In this document: piece after piece, positions 1-7,798 of the stretch | Position numbering within the stretch: position 1 is the first letter of the stretch | Layout of the letters: each line of letters starts with the position of its first letter | Assembly (NCBI RefSeq): GCF_023555005.1 | Contig: NZ_JAMJPJ010000001.1 | Coordinates: 372,001-436,000 of the forward strand | Reading direction: 5' to 3' | Source: Halomonas llamarensis | Lineage (GTDB): Bacteria > Pseudomonadota > Gammaproteobacteria > Pseudomonadales > Halomonadaceae | Length of the DNA stretch: 64,000 bases | Made by a program: the position numbers and the translations under genes | The notes under the pieces: generated by a model | What the model saw: only the letters and a program-made list of their open reading frames with translations | The model's database searches: none | Told to the model about the DNA's origin: nothing

Positions 1-723
1 CAAAAACCCGTGCTCCGCCACCAGCAGAAGCGTCACAACCACCACAATCCAGGCCATGGCACCGGCGGTATCCAGACTCACCCTGGCCATGGCCATACCC
101 GCACCGACACCCTCTTCGGTGGCGAACAGTTCTGCCATGACGGTGACCTTCCAGGCCACACCCAGCGCGGTGATCAGTGCCGGGAAGACGTAAGACACAA
201 TATGGGGCAGGTAGAAGTCCCGCAGCCGCATACCAAACGGCACCTGAAAGACGTCGCCCATCTCCTGCAGGCGGTGATCCAGGGTGCGGGCGCCAATCTG
301 GGCACCGGCAAAGGCCACGGGAACCGTGGTGACAACGACGGTATAGACGGCAGCCATCGAACCGCTGCCAAACCACAACAGCGCCAGGACAATCCAGGCA
401 ATAGGAGGGATTCCCAGGAGGACTGTGGAAACAGGTTCCAGGGCCCGGCCAATCGTATGGAACAAGCCTGCAACCAGGCCCAGAGCAGTCCCCACCAGAG
501 CGGCGATGGCAAACCCGGTGATGGCTCGAAAAGTGGTCGCCCAGACTGCAGTCCAGAGCTGCCCGTTATCCGCGAAAGCTCTCAGGGAAGACAGTGCATC
601 CCGGGGGCCGGGCAGCAGAAAACTGCCATAGGCCAGACTACCCCACTCCCAGAGTGCCACGAACAGCAGGACGCCGGTAAGACTGCCACCCCAGCCAAGA
701 CAGGTTCTAATCACACTTCCCAT
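1..723 (-). CDS. ABC transporter permease, NitT/TauT (SsuC/TauC) type, partial
   Basis: An open frame of 241 codons starts with ATG at 723 and runs off the left edge of the window, so the C-terminus is missing. The translation begins MGSVIRTCLGWGG and is strongly hydrophobic with about five membrane segments. It contains the binding-protein-dependent permease pattern, with EMGDVFQVPF followed by a conserved LPHIVSYVFPALITAL segment that acts as the coupling (EAA) loop, as in nitrate, taurine and sulfonate importers. The start lies 13 bp after the stop of the upstream TonB receptor, so the two are probably co-transcribed and may form one outer- and inner-membrane uptake route. The substrate is unknown. 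The binding protein and ATPase would lie outside the window. Confidence 0.85.
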   Translation of the reverse strand, partial: MGSVIRTCLGWGGSLTGVLLFVALWEWGSLAYGSFLLPGPRDALSSLRAFADNGQLWTAVWATTFRAITGFAIAALVGTALGLVAGLFHTIGRALEPVSTVLLGIPPIAWIVLALLWFGSGSMAAVYTVVVTTVPVAFAGAQIGARTLDHRLQEMGDVFQVPFGMRLRDFYLPHIVSYVFPALITALGVAWKVTVMAELFATEEGVGAGMAMARVSLDTAGAMAWIVVVVTLLLVAEHGFL

Positions 724-736
724 AGCGGCTTACTCT

Positions 737-2821
737 TCAAAATCGGTAGCTGATGCCGGCTGACACACTGCGTCCGTTCCCTGGCAAATAGGTTGGTGCA
801 TTGGGGTTGGGTTGCTTTTTACGGATAACGTAGCTGCTGGCGTAGACTTCATCGGTCAGGTTGTCGCCCTGGAGGTAACCGCGCCAGGGGCCGGCCTCAT
901 AGTCAATCTTGAACCCGAGCAGAGTATAGGCTTCTTGATCTGCGCTGTCGGTATTGACGTGATCGACCGGGGTATCCACCGGCATCCAGCGCACATTGGG
1001 GCCAACACGCCAGCTATTTATGCGATAGAGCACTTCTGCATTGACCAGGTGCCGTGGGACACCGCCAATCCGGTTATCATCAAATTCACCCCCATCAAAG
1101 CGGAAATCGCTATAGGTCCAGCTACTCCGGTAGTCAATGGCGGCACCAGCAACTGGCAAACTACCGCTCAGCCCGGCCTCGACCCCCTGATGCCGGGTTT
1201 TGCCGGCATAATTGAAGGTGCCGGACGCAGTGCCACTGTCGTTGGTAGTGGCCATCAACTCATCCTCAACACGGCTGTGGTAGACCGCAAGATTCCAGTA
1301 AAGAGCTTCTGACAGAGCACCCTGACCACCGAGCTCAGTGGTTGTCGCACGCTGAAGATCCAGTTCGACCAGCTCCGCATTGGGGGGGTTATTGGGATCG
1401 CTGGTAGGCGTCAGGTTCGAGGCAATGATTTCCCAGTAAGTCGGTGCCTCCTGACTGCGACTGATATTGGCATACCAACGCAGATCCGGTGCGGGCGTCC
1501 AGTTCACCCCCAGCTTGGGCGTTGCGTAAGTCCAGCTCTGATCGAGGGTTTCTCCGTTTTGTCGATCATCGGCATCGCGGATGGCCTGACCCCATTTGAT
1601 GTCGCCGGTTACCACCCAATCTTCTGCAAGCTGCCAGTCCAGACCGGCCAGAACATGGCGGTTTTCAGCGTGCAGATCAAAGTCACCAAAGCGCGTTGCA
1701 TTGCTGCCATTTTGAGGATTAACCGCATTCAGCGTGCGATCCATATCGCTGCGCGACCAGGCAAGGCCCAGGCGCCAACTTAATGGGCCGGTCCATTGAC
1801 CATTGAGTTGCCACTGACCGCCAAACGTGCGGCTGTCGGTTTCAGTGCTGGCGACCGGACTCTTGAAGCGGTCATCGGTATTCTGCACATAAAAACCAAG
1901 ATCCTGCCGCAAGGTCTCATCACCCCAGCGCGAGCGGTTAGCCAGACGCCATTGCTTGGTTTCGCGCAGCGGGTCGCGACGGTAGACGTTGAACAGGTTA
2001 TCCAGGGGCGTTGCCTTGTCACCCAGGACACCCTCCGGATCGTCCTCCAGGCGCTGCTTTGGCACAACAAAGGGGATATCAAACGCCAGATCGGTCCAAC
2101 TGAAATAACTGCGGTTCTCGAAATCGTCGGTATAAAACCCCAGATTCGCCCTCAGGCTGTCTCGTTCCGACTCGGAATGATTCCGGAAGCCATCATAACG
2201 GTTGCCGCTGACGCTGAACCGGCCATCCAGGGATTCGCCCTGCCCGCCAACCGCCGCCTGCCAACCCTGGCGACCAAAGCTGCCCGTTTCCAGGCGAACC
2301 CGCCCGGCTTCATCGGCGCCGGTGAGTGACTGGAAATCCAGCTCACCGCCCAGGGTGGTAGCACTGGGCGTAATGGCATTGGCACCACGCCGGATACTGA
2401 CCAGGGCGGTATCACGGGGCTCCAGTACACCGATAACGAATGAACCATCGGCCTCGTTAAGCGGCAACCCGTCCTGCAGCAGCAATACGCCACGATTGAC
2501 GGGATTACTCTGAATGCCAGACCCGCGAACATTCAGCCGCGGCGTGTCGAAGCCACCAAAGAATTCCTGGATCACAACCCCGGGCTGATAGTCCAGCGCA
2601 TCGCGCAGGGTTGCCAGTCGGGTTTCCTGCTGTGGCTCTGTCAGATTGGTACCGCCGGGAACCCGCTCCAGTCGTTTTTGCTCCTGCGAAACCGATGGTT
2701 GCAGTGGTGCCTTTTCGGCCTCGGCGCTGACATCAATCGCTGGCAGCCTGACCGGCTCGTTAGCCTGTGAAAGGGCTGGCATTGCTGCGGCTATGGCCAC
2801 CAAGAGGGGAAGATGACGCAT
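737..2821 (-). CDS. TonB-dependent outer-membrane receptor (iron-regulated)
   Basis: The 694-residue product has a signal peptide (MRHLPLLVAIAAAMPALSQA), then a plug domain (LRDALDYQPGVVIQ, NVRGSGIQS, LLLQDGLPL, SIRRGANAI) and a long beta-barrel ending in the aromatic C-terminus SYRF expected of an outer-membrane protein. A good ribosome site (AAAGGAGC) precedes ATG 2821. It takes up a large ligand using TonB energy. A strong Fur-box match lies upstream at 2896-2914, which points to an iron chelate or metallophore. It resembles ferric-dicitrate/YncD-type receptors in layout, but the ligand cannot be read from sequence. The next gene in the same direction is an ABC permease of the NitT/TauT class, an unusual partner. 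Confidence 0.9.
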   Translation of the reverse strand: MRHLPLLVAIAAAMPALSQANEPVRLPAIDVSAEAEKAPLQPSVSQEQKRLERVPGGTNLTEPQQETRLATLRDALDYQPGVVIQEFFGGFDTPRLNVRGSGIQSNPVNRGVLLLQDGLPLNEADGSFVIGVLEPRDTALVSIRRGANAITPSATTLGGELDFQSLTGADEAGRVRLETGSFGRQGWQAAVGGQGESLDGRFSVSGNRYDGFRNHSESERDSLRANLGFYTDDFENRSYFSWTDLAFDIPFVVPKQRLEDDPEGVLGDKATPLDNLFNVYRRDPLRETKQWRLANRSRWGDETLRQDLGFYVQNTDDRFKSPVASTETDSRTFGGQWQLNGQWTGPLSWRLGLAWSRSDMDRTLNAVNPQNGSNATRFGDFDLHAENRHVLAGLDWQLAEDWVVTGDIKWGQAIRDADDRQNGETLDQSWTYATPKLGVNWTPAPDLRWYANISRSQEAPTYWEIIASNLTPTSDPNNPPNAELVELDLQRATTTELGGQGALSEALYWNLAVYHSRVEDELMATTNDSGTASGTFNYAGKTRHQGVEAGLSGSLPVAGAAIDYRSSWTYSDFRFDGGEFDDNRIGGVPRHLVNAEVLYRINSWRVGPNVRWMPVDTPVDHVNTDSADQEAYTLLGFKIDYEAGPWRGYLQGDNLTDEVYASSYVIRKKQPNPNAPTYLPGNGRSVSAGISYRF

Positions 2822-2895
2822 TATAGAAAGCTCCTTTGATATGCATACACTATCAGCCCGGGCGCACCGATACTTTGACAGCCCGGAACAATATC

Positions 2896-2914
2896 GTTAA
2901 TGATAATACTTAGC
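2896..2914. promoter_or_regulatory. Fur box between TonB receptor and Crp/Fnr gene
   Basis: The 19-mer GTTAATGATAATACTTAGC matches the classical Fur consensus GATAATGATAATCATTATC at 15 of 19 positions by direct comparison. It lies 75 bp upstream of the TonB receptor start and 40 bp upstream of the divergent regulator start, so it could repress one or both under iron-replete conditions. Confidence 0.65.
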
Positions 2915-2953
2915 GTTCCCGTAAATTATGCAATCCATAAGCATGTATTCACT

Positions 2954-3682
2954 ATGACAATTGTTAAGTCACCGGAGCCGGTATCCAAAGCGCGCGACCT
3001 GCTGGCGAACCACACTCTGTTTAAAAGCCTGCCGGAGGCCGGGGCCCTGCTGGACTCACTTCTGAAAGACGCAACCCCACACTATGTCGGTCATGGCAAA
3101 CCGGTTTTCCACGAGGGCGAAGAGGCAACCCATTACCTGGTCGTTGAAGGTGGCTGCGTGGAAGTGATGCGATACAGCGCTGATGGCGAGGAACGGGTAA
3201 TCCAGCAATTCATGCCGGGGCAGATGGTTGCAGAGGTGGCGACCTTCATGACCCATGGGCGGTATCCCATGAGTGCTCGGGCAAAGGGAGAAACCTGTTT
3301 CACCCGCCTGTCATGCAAAAGGCTGCGGCAGATGTGCCAGGAGCATCCAGCCCTGGCCATGCGACTGCTGGAAAATATCAGCATGCGGCTTTACAGGAAT
3401 ATTAACGAACTGGAATGGCTGACTGCTAGTACCGCCGCACAAAGGCTCGCCGCCTATCTTCTCGACAGGCACGCAGCACAGACGGGTAATGACAGAGCAA
3501 TCCGGCTATCGATCAGCCAGCGCCAACTGGCAGGCCGCCTTGGTGTTCGCGCCGAAACCATAAGCCGCCTGCTCTCTGAGTGGTCGGATATGGGTTATGT
3601 CCGGGGAGGGCGAGGCGTCTGGGAGCTTTGCCACACTGACAAGTTACAAGAACTGGCTGAGCGAGCAGAACGGGCATTCTGA
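2954..3682 (+). CDS. Crp/Fnr-family transcriptional regulator, Dnr-like
   Basis: The 242-residue product has an N-terminal cyclic-nucleotide-binding fold (GKPVFHEGEEATHYLVVEGG, then FMPGQMVAEVATFM), a dimerisation helix and a C-terminal winged helix whose recognition helix reads VRAETISRLL. The N-terminal cysteine cluster of oxygen-sensing FNR is absent, and the layout resembles the Dnr group, which senses nitric oxide. An upstream in-frame ATG at 2900 falls inside the Fur box and adds 18 unlikely residues, so ATG 2954 is preferred, although its ribosome site is weak. It is divergent from the TonB receptor and is a plausible regulator of it. No TTGAT-N4-ATCAA site was found in the intergenic region, so its target is uncertain. 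Confidence 0.85.
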   Translation: MTIVKSPEPVSKARDLLANHTLFKSLPEAGALLDSLLKDATPHYVGHGKPVFHEGEEATHYLVVEGGCVEVMRYSADGEERVIQQFMPGQMVAEVATFMTHGRYPMSARAKGETCFTRLSCKRLRQMCQEHPALAMRLLENISMRLYRNINELEWLTASTAAQRLAAYLLDRHAAQTGNDRAIRLSISQRQLAGRLGVRAETISRLLSEWSDMGYVRGGRGVWELCHTDKLQELAERAERAF

Positions 3683-3686
3683 CCGA

Positions 3687-3944
3687 TCAATTCCCTTGCT
3701 CCGGGTGCTGACCGCAAGTCCGCCGATGTTTGAAAACGGCATAGCCGGTCAGAAGAGCCAGACCCACCGCAAGAAAAAGCAGGGCATGCTCAATGGTTCC
3801 AAGCCAGGCAACGGCTCCAGCGAGGCCGAACAGAGTAATAACGTGCGTTGACACGCAAAGTATAAAAGCTACGGCTGTAGACAGGGCACTCACTTTGAAT
3901 AGCTTGTCTTCTCGCAGTCTTTCTGAACTGGAATTTTCCGTCAC
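3687..3944 (-). CDS. Small membrane protein downstream of a Fur box
   Basis: I do not firmly recognise this 85-residue protein. After a polar N-terminus it has two hydrophobic segments (VSALSTAVAFILCVSTHVITLFGLA and a second ending LLTGYAVF), followed by a basic tail (KHRRTCG). The size and pattern recall small MerT/MerC/MerF-like metal-transport proteins, but the paired cysteines typical of those are missing. AGGAGG at 3950-3955 sits 5 bases before GTG 3944. The upstream GTG at 3950 overlaps the ribosome site and is unlikely to be the start. Its end is 4 bp from the convergent Crp/Fnr gene. The Fur box just upstream suggests a role under iron limitation. Confidence 0.65.
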   Translation of the reverse strand: MTENSSSERLREDKLFKVSALSTAVAFILCVSTHVITLFGLAGAVAWLGTIEHALLFLAVGLALLTGYAVFKHRRTCGQHPEQGN

Positions 3945-3964
3945 GAACACCTCCTGTAAATATT

Positions 3965-3983
3965 GCGAATGAAAATCATTATA
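3965..3983. promoter_or_regulatory. Fur box upstream of small membrane protein
   Basis: GCGAATGAAAATCATTATA matches the 19-bp Fur consensus at 15 of 19 positions, including the core ATGAAAATCATTAT. It lies 20 bp upstream of the GTG start at 3944. The remaining bases up to the thiD stop at 4174 show no other feature that I can support. Confidence 0.65.
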
Positions 3984-4173
3984 AAAATAGCACTTGATTC
4001 ATTTCTGCTCAATACGGCACCCGCTCATCGGAGTCTTTCCTGACATCCCCGCCCGCCTTTTCTGCGTTTTTCGCGTTCCCGCTTAGCCTGGTTGGATTTC
4101 CACTCGTTACTGACAAGATCCAGCCATCCCACGTACTGCTGCCAGATGCAGGGACAACGCAACACAAAATACT

Positions 4174-5004
4174 CTACCACCAGGCGTGAAAATGGTGCAC
4201 CGGCCCACGGCCTTTACCGACGTTCAAGCGCCCGCTCGCTTCCAGCGCCGCGTGCAACCACTGCTTGGCTTCCCGGATGGCCGGCACGCTCGCTTCAGGT
4301 GTGGCATCAACCGGCAGTTTGGCCAAGCAGGCGGCAATCGCGGACGAGAGCGCGCAACCGGTGCCGTGGAGGTTATCGGTGTTGATGCGCGAGGCGGGCA
4401 GCCATTCGTGGCTCTGCGGAGTCGCGAGTAAATCCGGGCAAGTTGCGCCTTGCAGATGCCCGCCTTTGAGCACCACGTAAGGCGCGCCAAGCTGCGTTAG
4501 GTCAGGCAGCATGGCTTCCATGGCATCCAGGCTGGTAGGTGATGGCGTATCGAGCAATACGGCGGCTTCAGGCAAGTTGGGTGTTATCACATCGGCGAGT
4601 GGCACGAGAATATCCCGTACCGCGTGAATCCCGGCATCGTCGACCAGAATATCGCCGCTTTTAGCCACCATCACCGGGTCGAGCACAATCCAGCGTGGTC
4701 GCCGCTGACTCAGCACGTCGGCAATCACCTCGGCGACGTCGCGGCTGGCAACCATGCCGATTTTGACCGCATCCAGCTCAACGTCATACAGTAAGTTGTC
4801 CAGCTGCTCACGAATGGCCTGGGGCGACACTGGGTACACCGAGGCCACGCCACAGGTATTCTGGGCAATCACTGCGGTGATCACGTTGGTGCCGTACACC
4901 CCGAGCGCCGAGAAGGTTTTGAGATCACCCTGCAGGCCAGCACCGCCAGACGGGTCGGAGCCTGCAATCGTTAGCACATTACGCACACGGGTATCGGTAG
5001 ACAT
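4174..5004 (-). CDS. thiD: Hydroxymethylpyrimidine/phosphomethylpyrimidine kinase
   Basis: The enzyme phosphorylates HMP and HMP-phosphate in the pyrimidine branch of thiamine synthesis in the cytoplasm. The 276-residue protein has the ribokinase-like fold signatures: the substrate motif AGSDPSGGAGLQGD near the N-terminus, VLDPVMVAKSG in the middle, and the anion-hole/catalytic motif HGTGCALSSAIAA near the C-terminus. Length is normal for ThiD. AGAGGT lies a few bases before ATG 5004. It stands alone, with no thiE or thiG beside it. No thiamine riboswitch was recognised upstream. Confidence 0.93.
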   Translation of the reverse strand: MSTDTRVRNVLTIAGSDPSGGAGLQGDLKTFSALGVYGTNVITAVIAQNTCGVASVYPVSPQAIREQLDNLLYDVELDAVKIGMVASRDVAEVIADVLSQRRPRWIVLDPVMVAKSGDILVDDAGIHAVRDILVPLADVITPNLPEAAVLLDTPSPTSLDAMEAMLPDLTQLGAPYVVLKGGHLQGATCPDLLATPQSHEWLPASRINTDNLHGTGCALSSAIAACLAKLPVDATPEASVPAIREAKQWLHAALEASGRLNVGKGRGPVHHFHAWW

Positions 5005-5075
5005 GGGACCTCTTTTTTAACAAATGCGTCGACAGCCAATAGACCAATGGCATTAGGATACCCAAAATTGCGCGT

Positions 5076-6374
5076 TCAATGCAGTTTCATGCGTGGCTTC
5101 AGATAGCGACTCAATTTATCCACCAGCCACGCAAGCCCTGTTTTTGGCGCGCCATGGATGGCGAGCTGATGCATGCGGTAAAGCGATGCATAGCACTGAC
5201 GCGCCAGCCAGCCTTCTAAAAACAGCCCGCGTGAAGCGGAACTGCGCATCAAACTGCCCACCGCATCGTAGTGGGCCAGCGATACCAGCGAACCATGGTC
5301 GCGATAGGTAAAGTTCTGCAGTGGTTTGTCATCCAGCGCGTGAATCAGATTTTTGGCCAGCACTTTTGCCTGCTGGTGGGCGGCCTGAGCACGGGGCGGC
5401 ACCGTACTGCCATCCTCTTGAGGACAGCTGGCGCAGTCACCCATGGAAAAAATGTGCGCGTCGTCCACGCTCTGCAGGGTTTGCTTGACGTTAATCTGGT
5501 TTTTCTTGTTAGTGGTCAAACCAAGCTCCTCTAAAAAAGGCGGTGCCTTAATGCCTGCTGCCCATACATTTAGATCGGTTTCGATTACGTCACCGTCCCC
5601 GGTCACTAACTGGTATGCTTGAGCTTCTTGGATGGCGGTACTGACATGAACCGTAACGCCCATTTCCTCTAACTCTTGCTGTACGGTTTGACTGATACGT
5701 TCGGAGAGGCCGGGAAGCAGGCGCGGGGCAGCCTCGATGAGGTGCACGCTGATAGTTTGTTGGTCTTCGGCTATTTCGCCATAGGCATTGAACAACTTGG
5801 AAGCGTCTAACAGTCCCGCCGCAAGCTCTACTCCCGTAGCACCGCCGCCGACAATCCCAATAGCCAGTTGCTTATACTGTCGCAGGGCTGGGTCGGTGTA
5901 GCGCAAAAAGGTGTTGATCATATCACGCTGAAACACCTTGGCTTGCTGGGGTGAATCCATAAAGTGGCAGTGTTCTGCCACCCCCCTGGTAGCAAAATCA
6001 TTTGAGACACTACCCAGCGCCAATACGAGATAATCATAGCTAATCTCCCTGGCAGGCAGGACCTCACTGCCGTCTTCATCCATTATCGGCGCTAGATGAA
6101 TCACCTTTTTTTCACGATCCAAGCCATCTAAAGAGCCGCGCAGGTAGCGATAATGGTGGGCGGAGGAGTGCCCGCGATAATCCACTTCATCCATGCTGGA
6201 GTTCAATACGCCAGTCGCCAGCTCGTGCAGTAGCGGTTTCCATACGTGGGTCGCATCGCGGTCAAATAGCACAATACTGGCGCGTTTTTTCTTACCCAGC
6301 TTACGTCCCAGGCGCGTAGCAAGCGCGAGTCCTCCCGCACCCCCGCCCACAATTACAATCTTTGGAATGGTCAT
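5076..6374 (-). CDS. ndh: NADH dehydrogenase type II (NDH-2)
   Basis: A single-subunit flavoprotein that passes electrons from NADH to quinone without pumping protons, bound to the inner face of the membrane. The 432-residue product carries two dinucleotide-binding motifs, IVGGGAGGLALATRLG at the N-terminus for FAD and GIVGGGATGVELAAGL near the middle for NADH. It also has the FAD-contact segment HIFSMGDCAS and a basic, probably amphipathic C-terminus (KLSRYLKPRMKLH). Start ATG 6374 has AAGGA about 7 bases upstream and begins MTIPKIVIVGG. A GTG 27 bases further upstream would add nine residues and is less likely. It appears monocistronic. Confidence 0.9.
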   Translation of the reverse strand: MTIPKIVIVGGGAGGLALATRLGRKLGKKKRASIVLFDRDATHVWKPLLHELATGVLNSSMDEVDYRGHSSAHHYRYLRGSLDGLDREKKVIHLAPIMDEDGSEVLPAREISYDYLVLALGSVSNDFATRGVAEHCHFMDSPQQAKVFQRDMINTFLRYTDPALRQYKQLAIGIVGGGATGVELAAGLLDASKLFNAYGEIAEDQQTISVHLIEAAPRLLPGLSERISQTVQQELEEMGVTVHVSTAIQEAQAYQLVTGDGDVIETDLNVWAAGIKAPPFLEELGLTTNKKNQINVKQTLQSVDDAHIFSMGDCASCPQEDGSTVPPRAQAAHQQAKVLAKNLIHALDDKPLQNFTYRDHGSLVSLAHYDAVGSLMRSSASRGLFLEGWLARQCYASLYRMHQLAIHGAPKTGLAWLVDKLSRYLKPRMKLH

Positions 6375-6516
6375 CACTTTTTCCTTGCCCAATGTAGCCA
6401 CAGCATAGAACCTTCGAGCGGATCTGACGATACGCTAATGCCTTGGGTTCGAGCCAGTGTAAGAGCGCTCTTCAAATAGAAGGCCATACGCTCTCCAATT
6501 GGGCTGCCTTAAACGC

Positions 6517-6542
6517 AAATGGCCGCCCGAAGGCGGCCATTT
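6517..6542 (-). terminator. Rho-independent terminator after dctP
   Basis: A perfect 11-bp stem (AAATGGCCGCC paired with GGCGGCCATTT) encloses a four-base loop. On the minus-strand transcript the loop reads UUCG closed by C-G, an unusually stable tetraloop. Short T runs follow on that strand. It lies 20 bp beyond the dctP stop and ends the dctQMP operon. Confidence 0.85.
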
Positions 6543-6561
6543 GATCTGACTAAACGCGATA

Positions 6562-7674
6562 CTACTCCGTGGTATCCCCGTCAGGATTGCGAGCATTGTA
6601 GTACGCCTGCTCAGAGATCGCGTGGTAGTTTTCCACTTTCTCTTGGAACTCACGATACGACTCATAAATACGGGTGGCCATATCACTGGATTCCGCTAGC
6701 TCGGCGACCACATCTTCCGAATGCTCACGCGCCTGCGCTAACACGTCGTCAGGAATGCGGCGCAGCTCGACGTCGTGTTCATTAACAAGCGTTTCCAAGG
6801 CGTCGTTGTTACGCGCCGTATACTCGTCTAGCACGTTGGCGTTGACGTCGCGCACGGCCGTTTTCAGAATCGCCTGCAGGTCCGCGGGCAACTCGGCCAT
6901 CGCGTCTTCGTTAACGATGGCTTCAAACATCACGGTCGGCTCGTGCCAGCCGGGATAGTAGTAGTAATCCGCTGCCTGGTGCAGGCCAAAGGCCAAATCG
7001 TTATACGGGCCGATCCACTCGGTGGCATCAATCGCGCCGGACTGCAGCGAAGTGAAAATTTCCCCACCCGGCATATTGACGATCGCCACACCCATGCGGC
7101 TCATGACTTCACCGCCTAGGCCCGGCATGCGCATTTTGAGGCCATCGAGATCGTCAACCGAGTTAATCTCTTTGTTGTACCAGCCGCCCATTTGCACGCC
7201 CGAAGCGCCCGCCACTAATACGTCCACGCCAAAGTCATCGTAAAGCTCGTTCCACAGCTCCATACCGCCACCGAAGTGCAGCCACGCGTTCATTTCTTGC
7301 GCGTTCATGCCAAACGGCACGGCGGCAAAGAACTGCGCTGCAGGCGCCTTTCCTTTCCAGTAGTAGGAGGCGGAGTGGCCCACCTCAGCAGTTCCCTGCG
7401 AAACTGCATCAAACACCTCGAATCCGGGTACCAATTGGCCAGCCCCAAAGACTTCAATGGTCAAACGGCCGTCGGACATTTCATCAACCAGCTCGGCAAG
7501 ACGCTCAGGCCCCTGGCCCACGCCGGGGAAGTTTTTCGGCCAAGAGGTGACCATCTTCCAGCGATAGGTCTCTTCTTGAGCTTGCGCCTGGTTATCCAGG
7601 CTTGAGACGGCGAACAACCCAGCCGACATGGCCGTGGTCATGGCGATGGCAGCGGATAGTGTTTTCATTTTCAT
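6562..7674 (-). CDS. dctP: TRAP transporter periplasmic binding protein, TakP-like
   Basis: The 370-residue protein starts at ATG 7674 (AAGGG upstream) with signal peptide MKMKTLSAAIAMTTAMSAGLFA. It then shows the DctP fold (WKMVTSWPKNFPGVGQG, VFDAVSQGTAEVGHS). The block GGWYNKEINSVDDLDGLKMR, with LQSGAIDATEWIGPYNDLAFGL and YYYYPGWHEPT, is characteristic of the subgroup that includes the alpha-keto-acid-binding protein TakP. The likely cargo is therefore a 2-oxo acid or other monocarboxylate, with sodium-driven uptake. This is family-based inference. It is the last gene of dctQ-dctM-dctP, 124 bp after dctM, which could allow separate expression of the binding protein. Confidence 0.9.
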   Translation of the reverse strand: MKMKTLSAAIAMTTAMSAGLFAVSSLDNQAQAQEETYRWKMVTSWPKNFPGVGQGPERLAELVDEMSDGRLTIEVFGAGQLVPGFEVFDAVSQGTAEVGHSASYYWKGKAPAAQFFAAVPFGMNAQEMNAWLHFGGGMELWNELYDDFGVDVLVAGASGVQMGGWYNKEINSVDDLDGLKMRMPGLGGEVMSRMGVAIVNMPGGEIFTSLQSGAIDATEWIGPYNDLAFGLHQAADYYYYPGWHEPTVMFEAIVNEDAMAELPADLQAILKTAVRDVNANVLDEYTARNNDALETLVNEHDVELRRIPDDVLAQAREHSEDVVAELAESSDMATRIYESYREFQEKVENYHAISEQAYYNARNPDGDTTE

Positions 7675-7798
7675 ATCAACCCTTCTTGTTGCTGTTTTAC
7701 TTGGGAAAGCGCTCGCGCGTAAGCGTGACCTTCTTCCTATCATGTTTTACATTGCCACGCGCAAACGTTGATAGCAGCCCCTACTTTCAACTAATGGG

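Noticed and set aside
10..753. Long plus-strand frame of 247 codons at the left end
   Set aside because: The translation is rich in His, Gln and Gly without hydrophobic core. It is the antisense of the ABC permease, which reads cleanly on the minus strand.
812..2329. Plus-strand frames of 166 and 177 codons
   Set aside because: They lie opposite the TonB receptor, which has signal peptide, plug motifs and barrel end, and they have no ribosome sites.
2822..2953. FNR/Dnr box (TTGAT-N4-ATCAA) in the receptor-regulator intergenic region
   Set aside because: TTGAT and ATCAG are present but separated by 11 bases rather than 4, so this is not a usable site.
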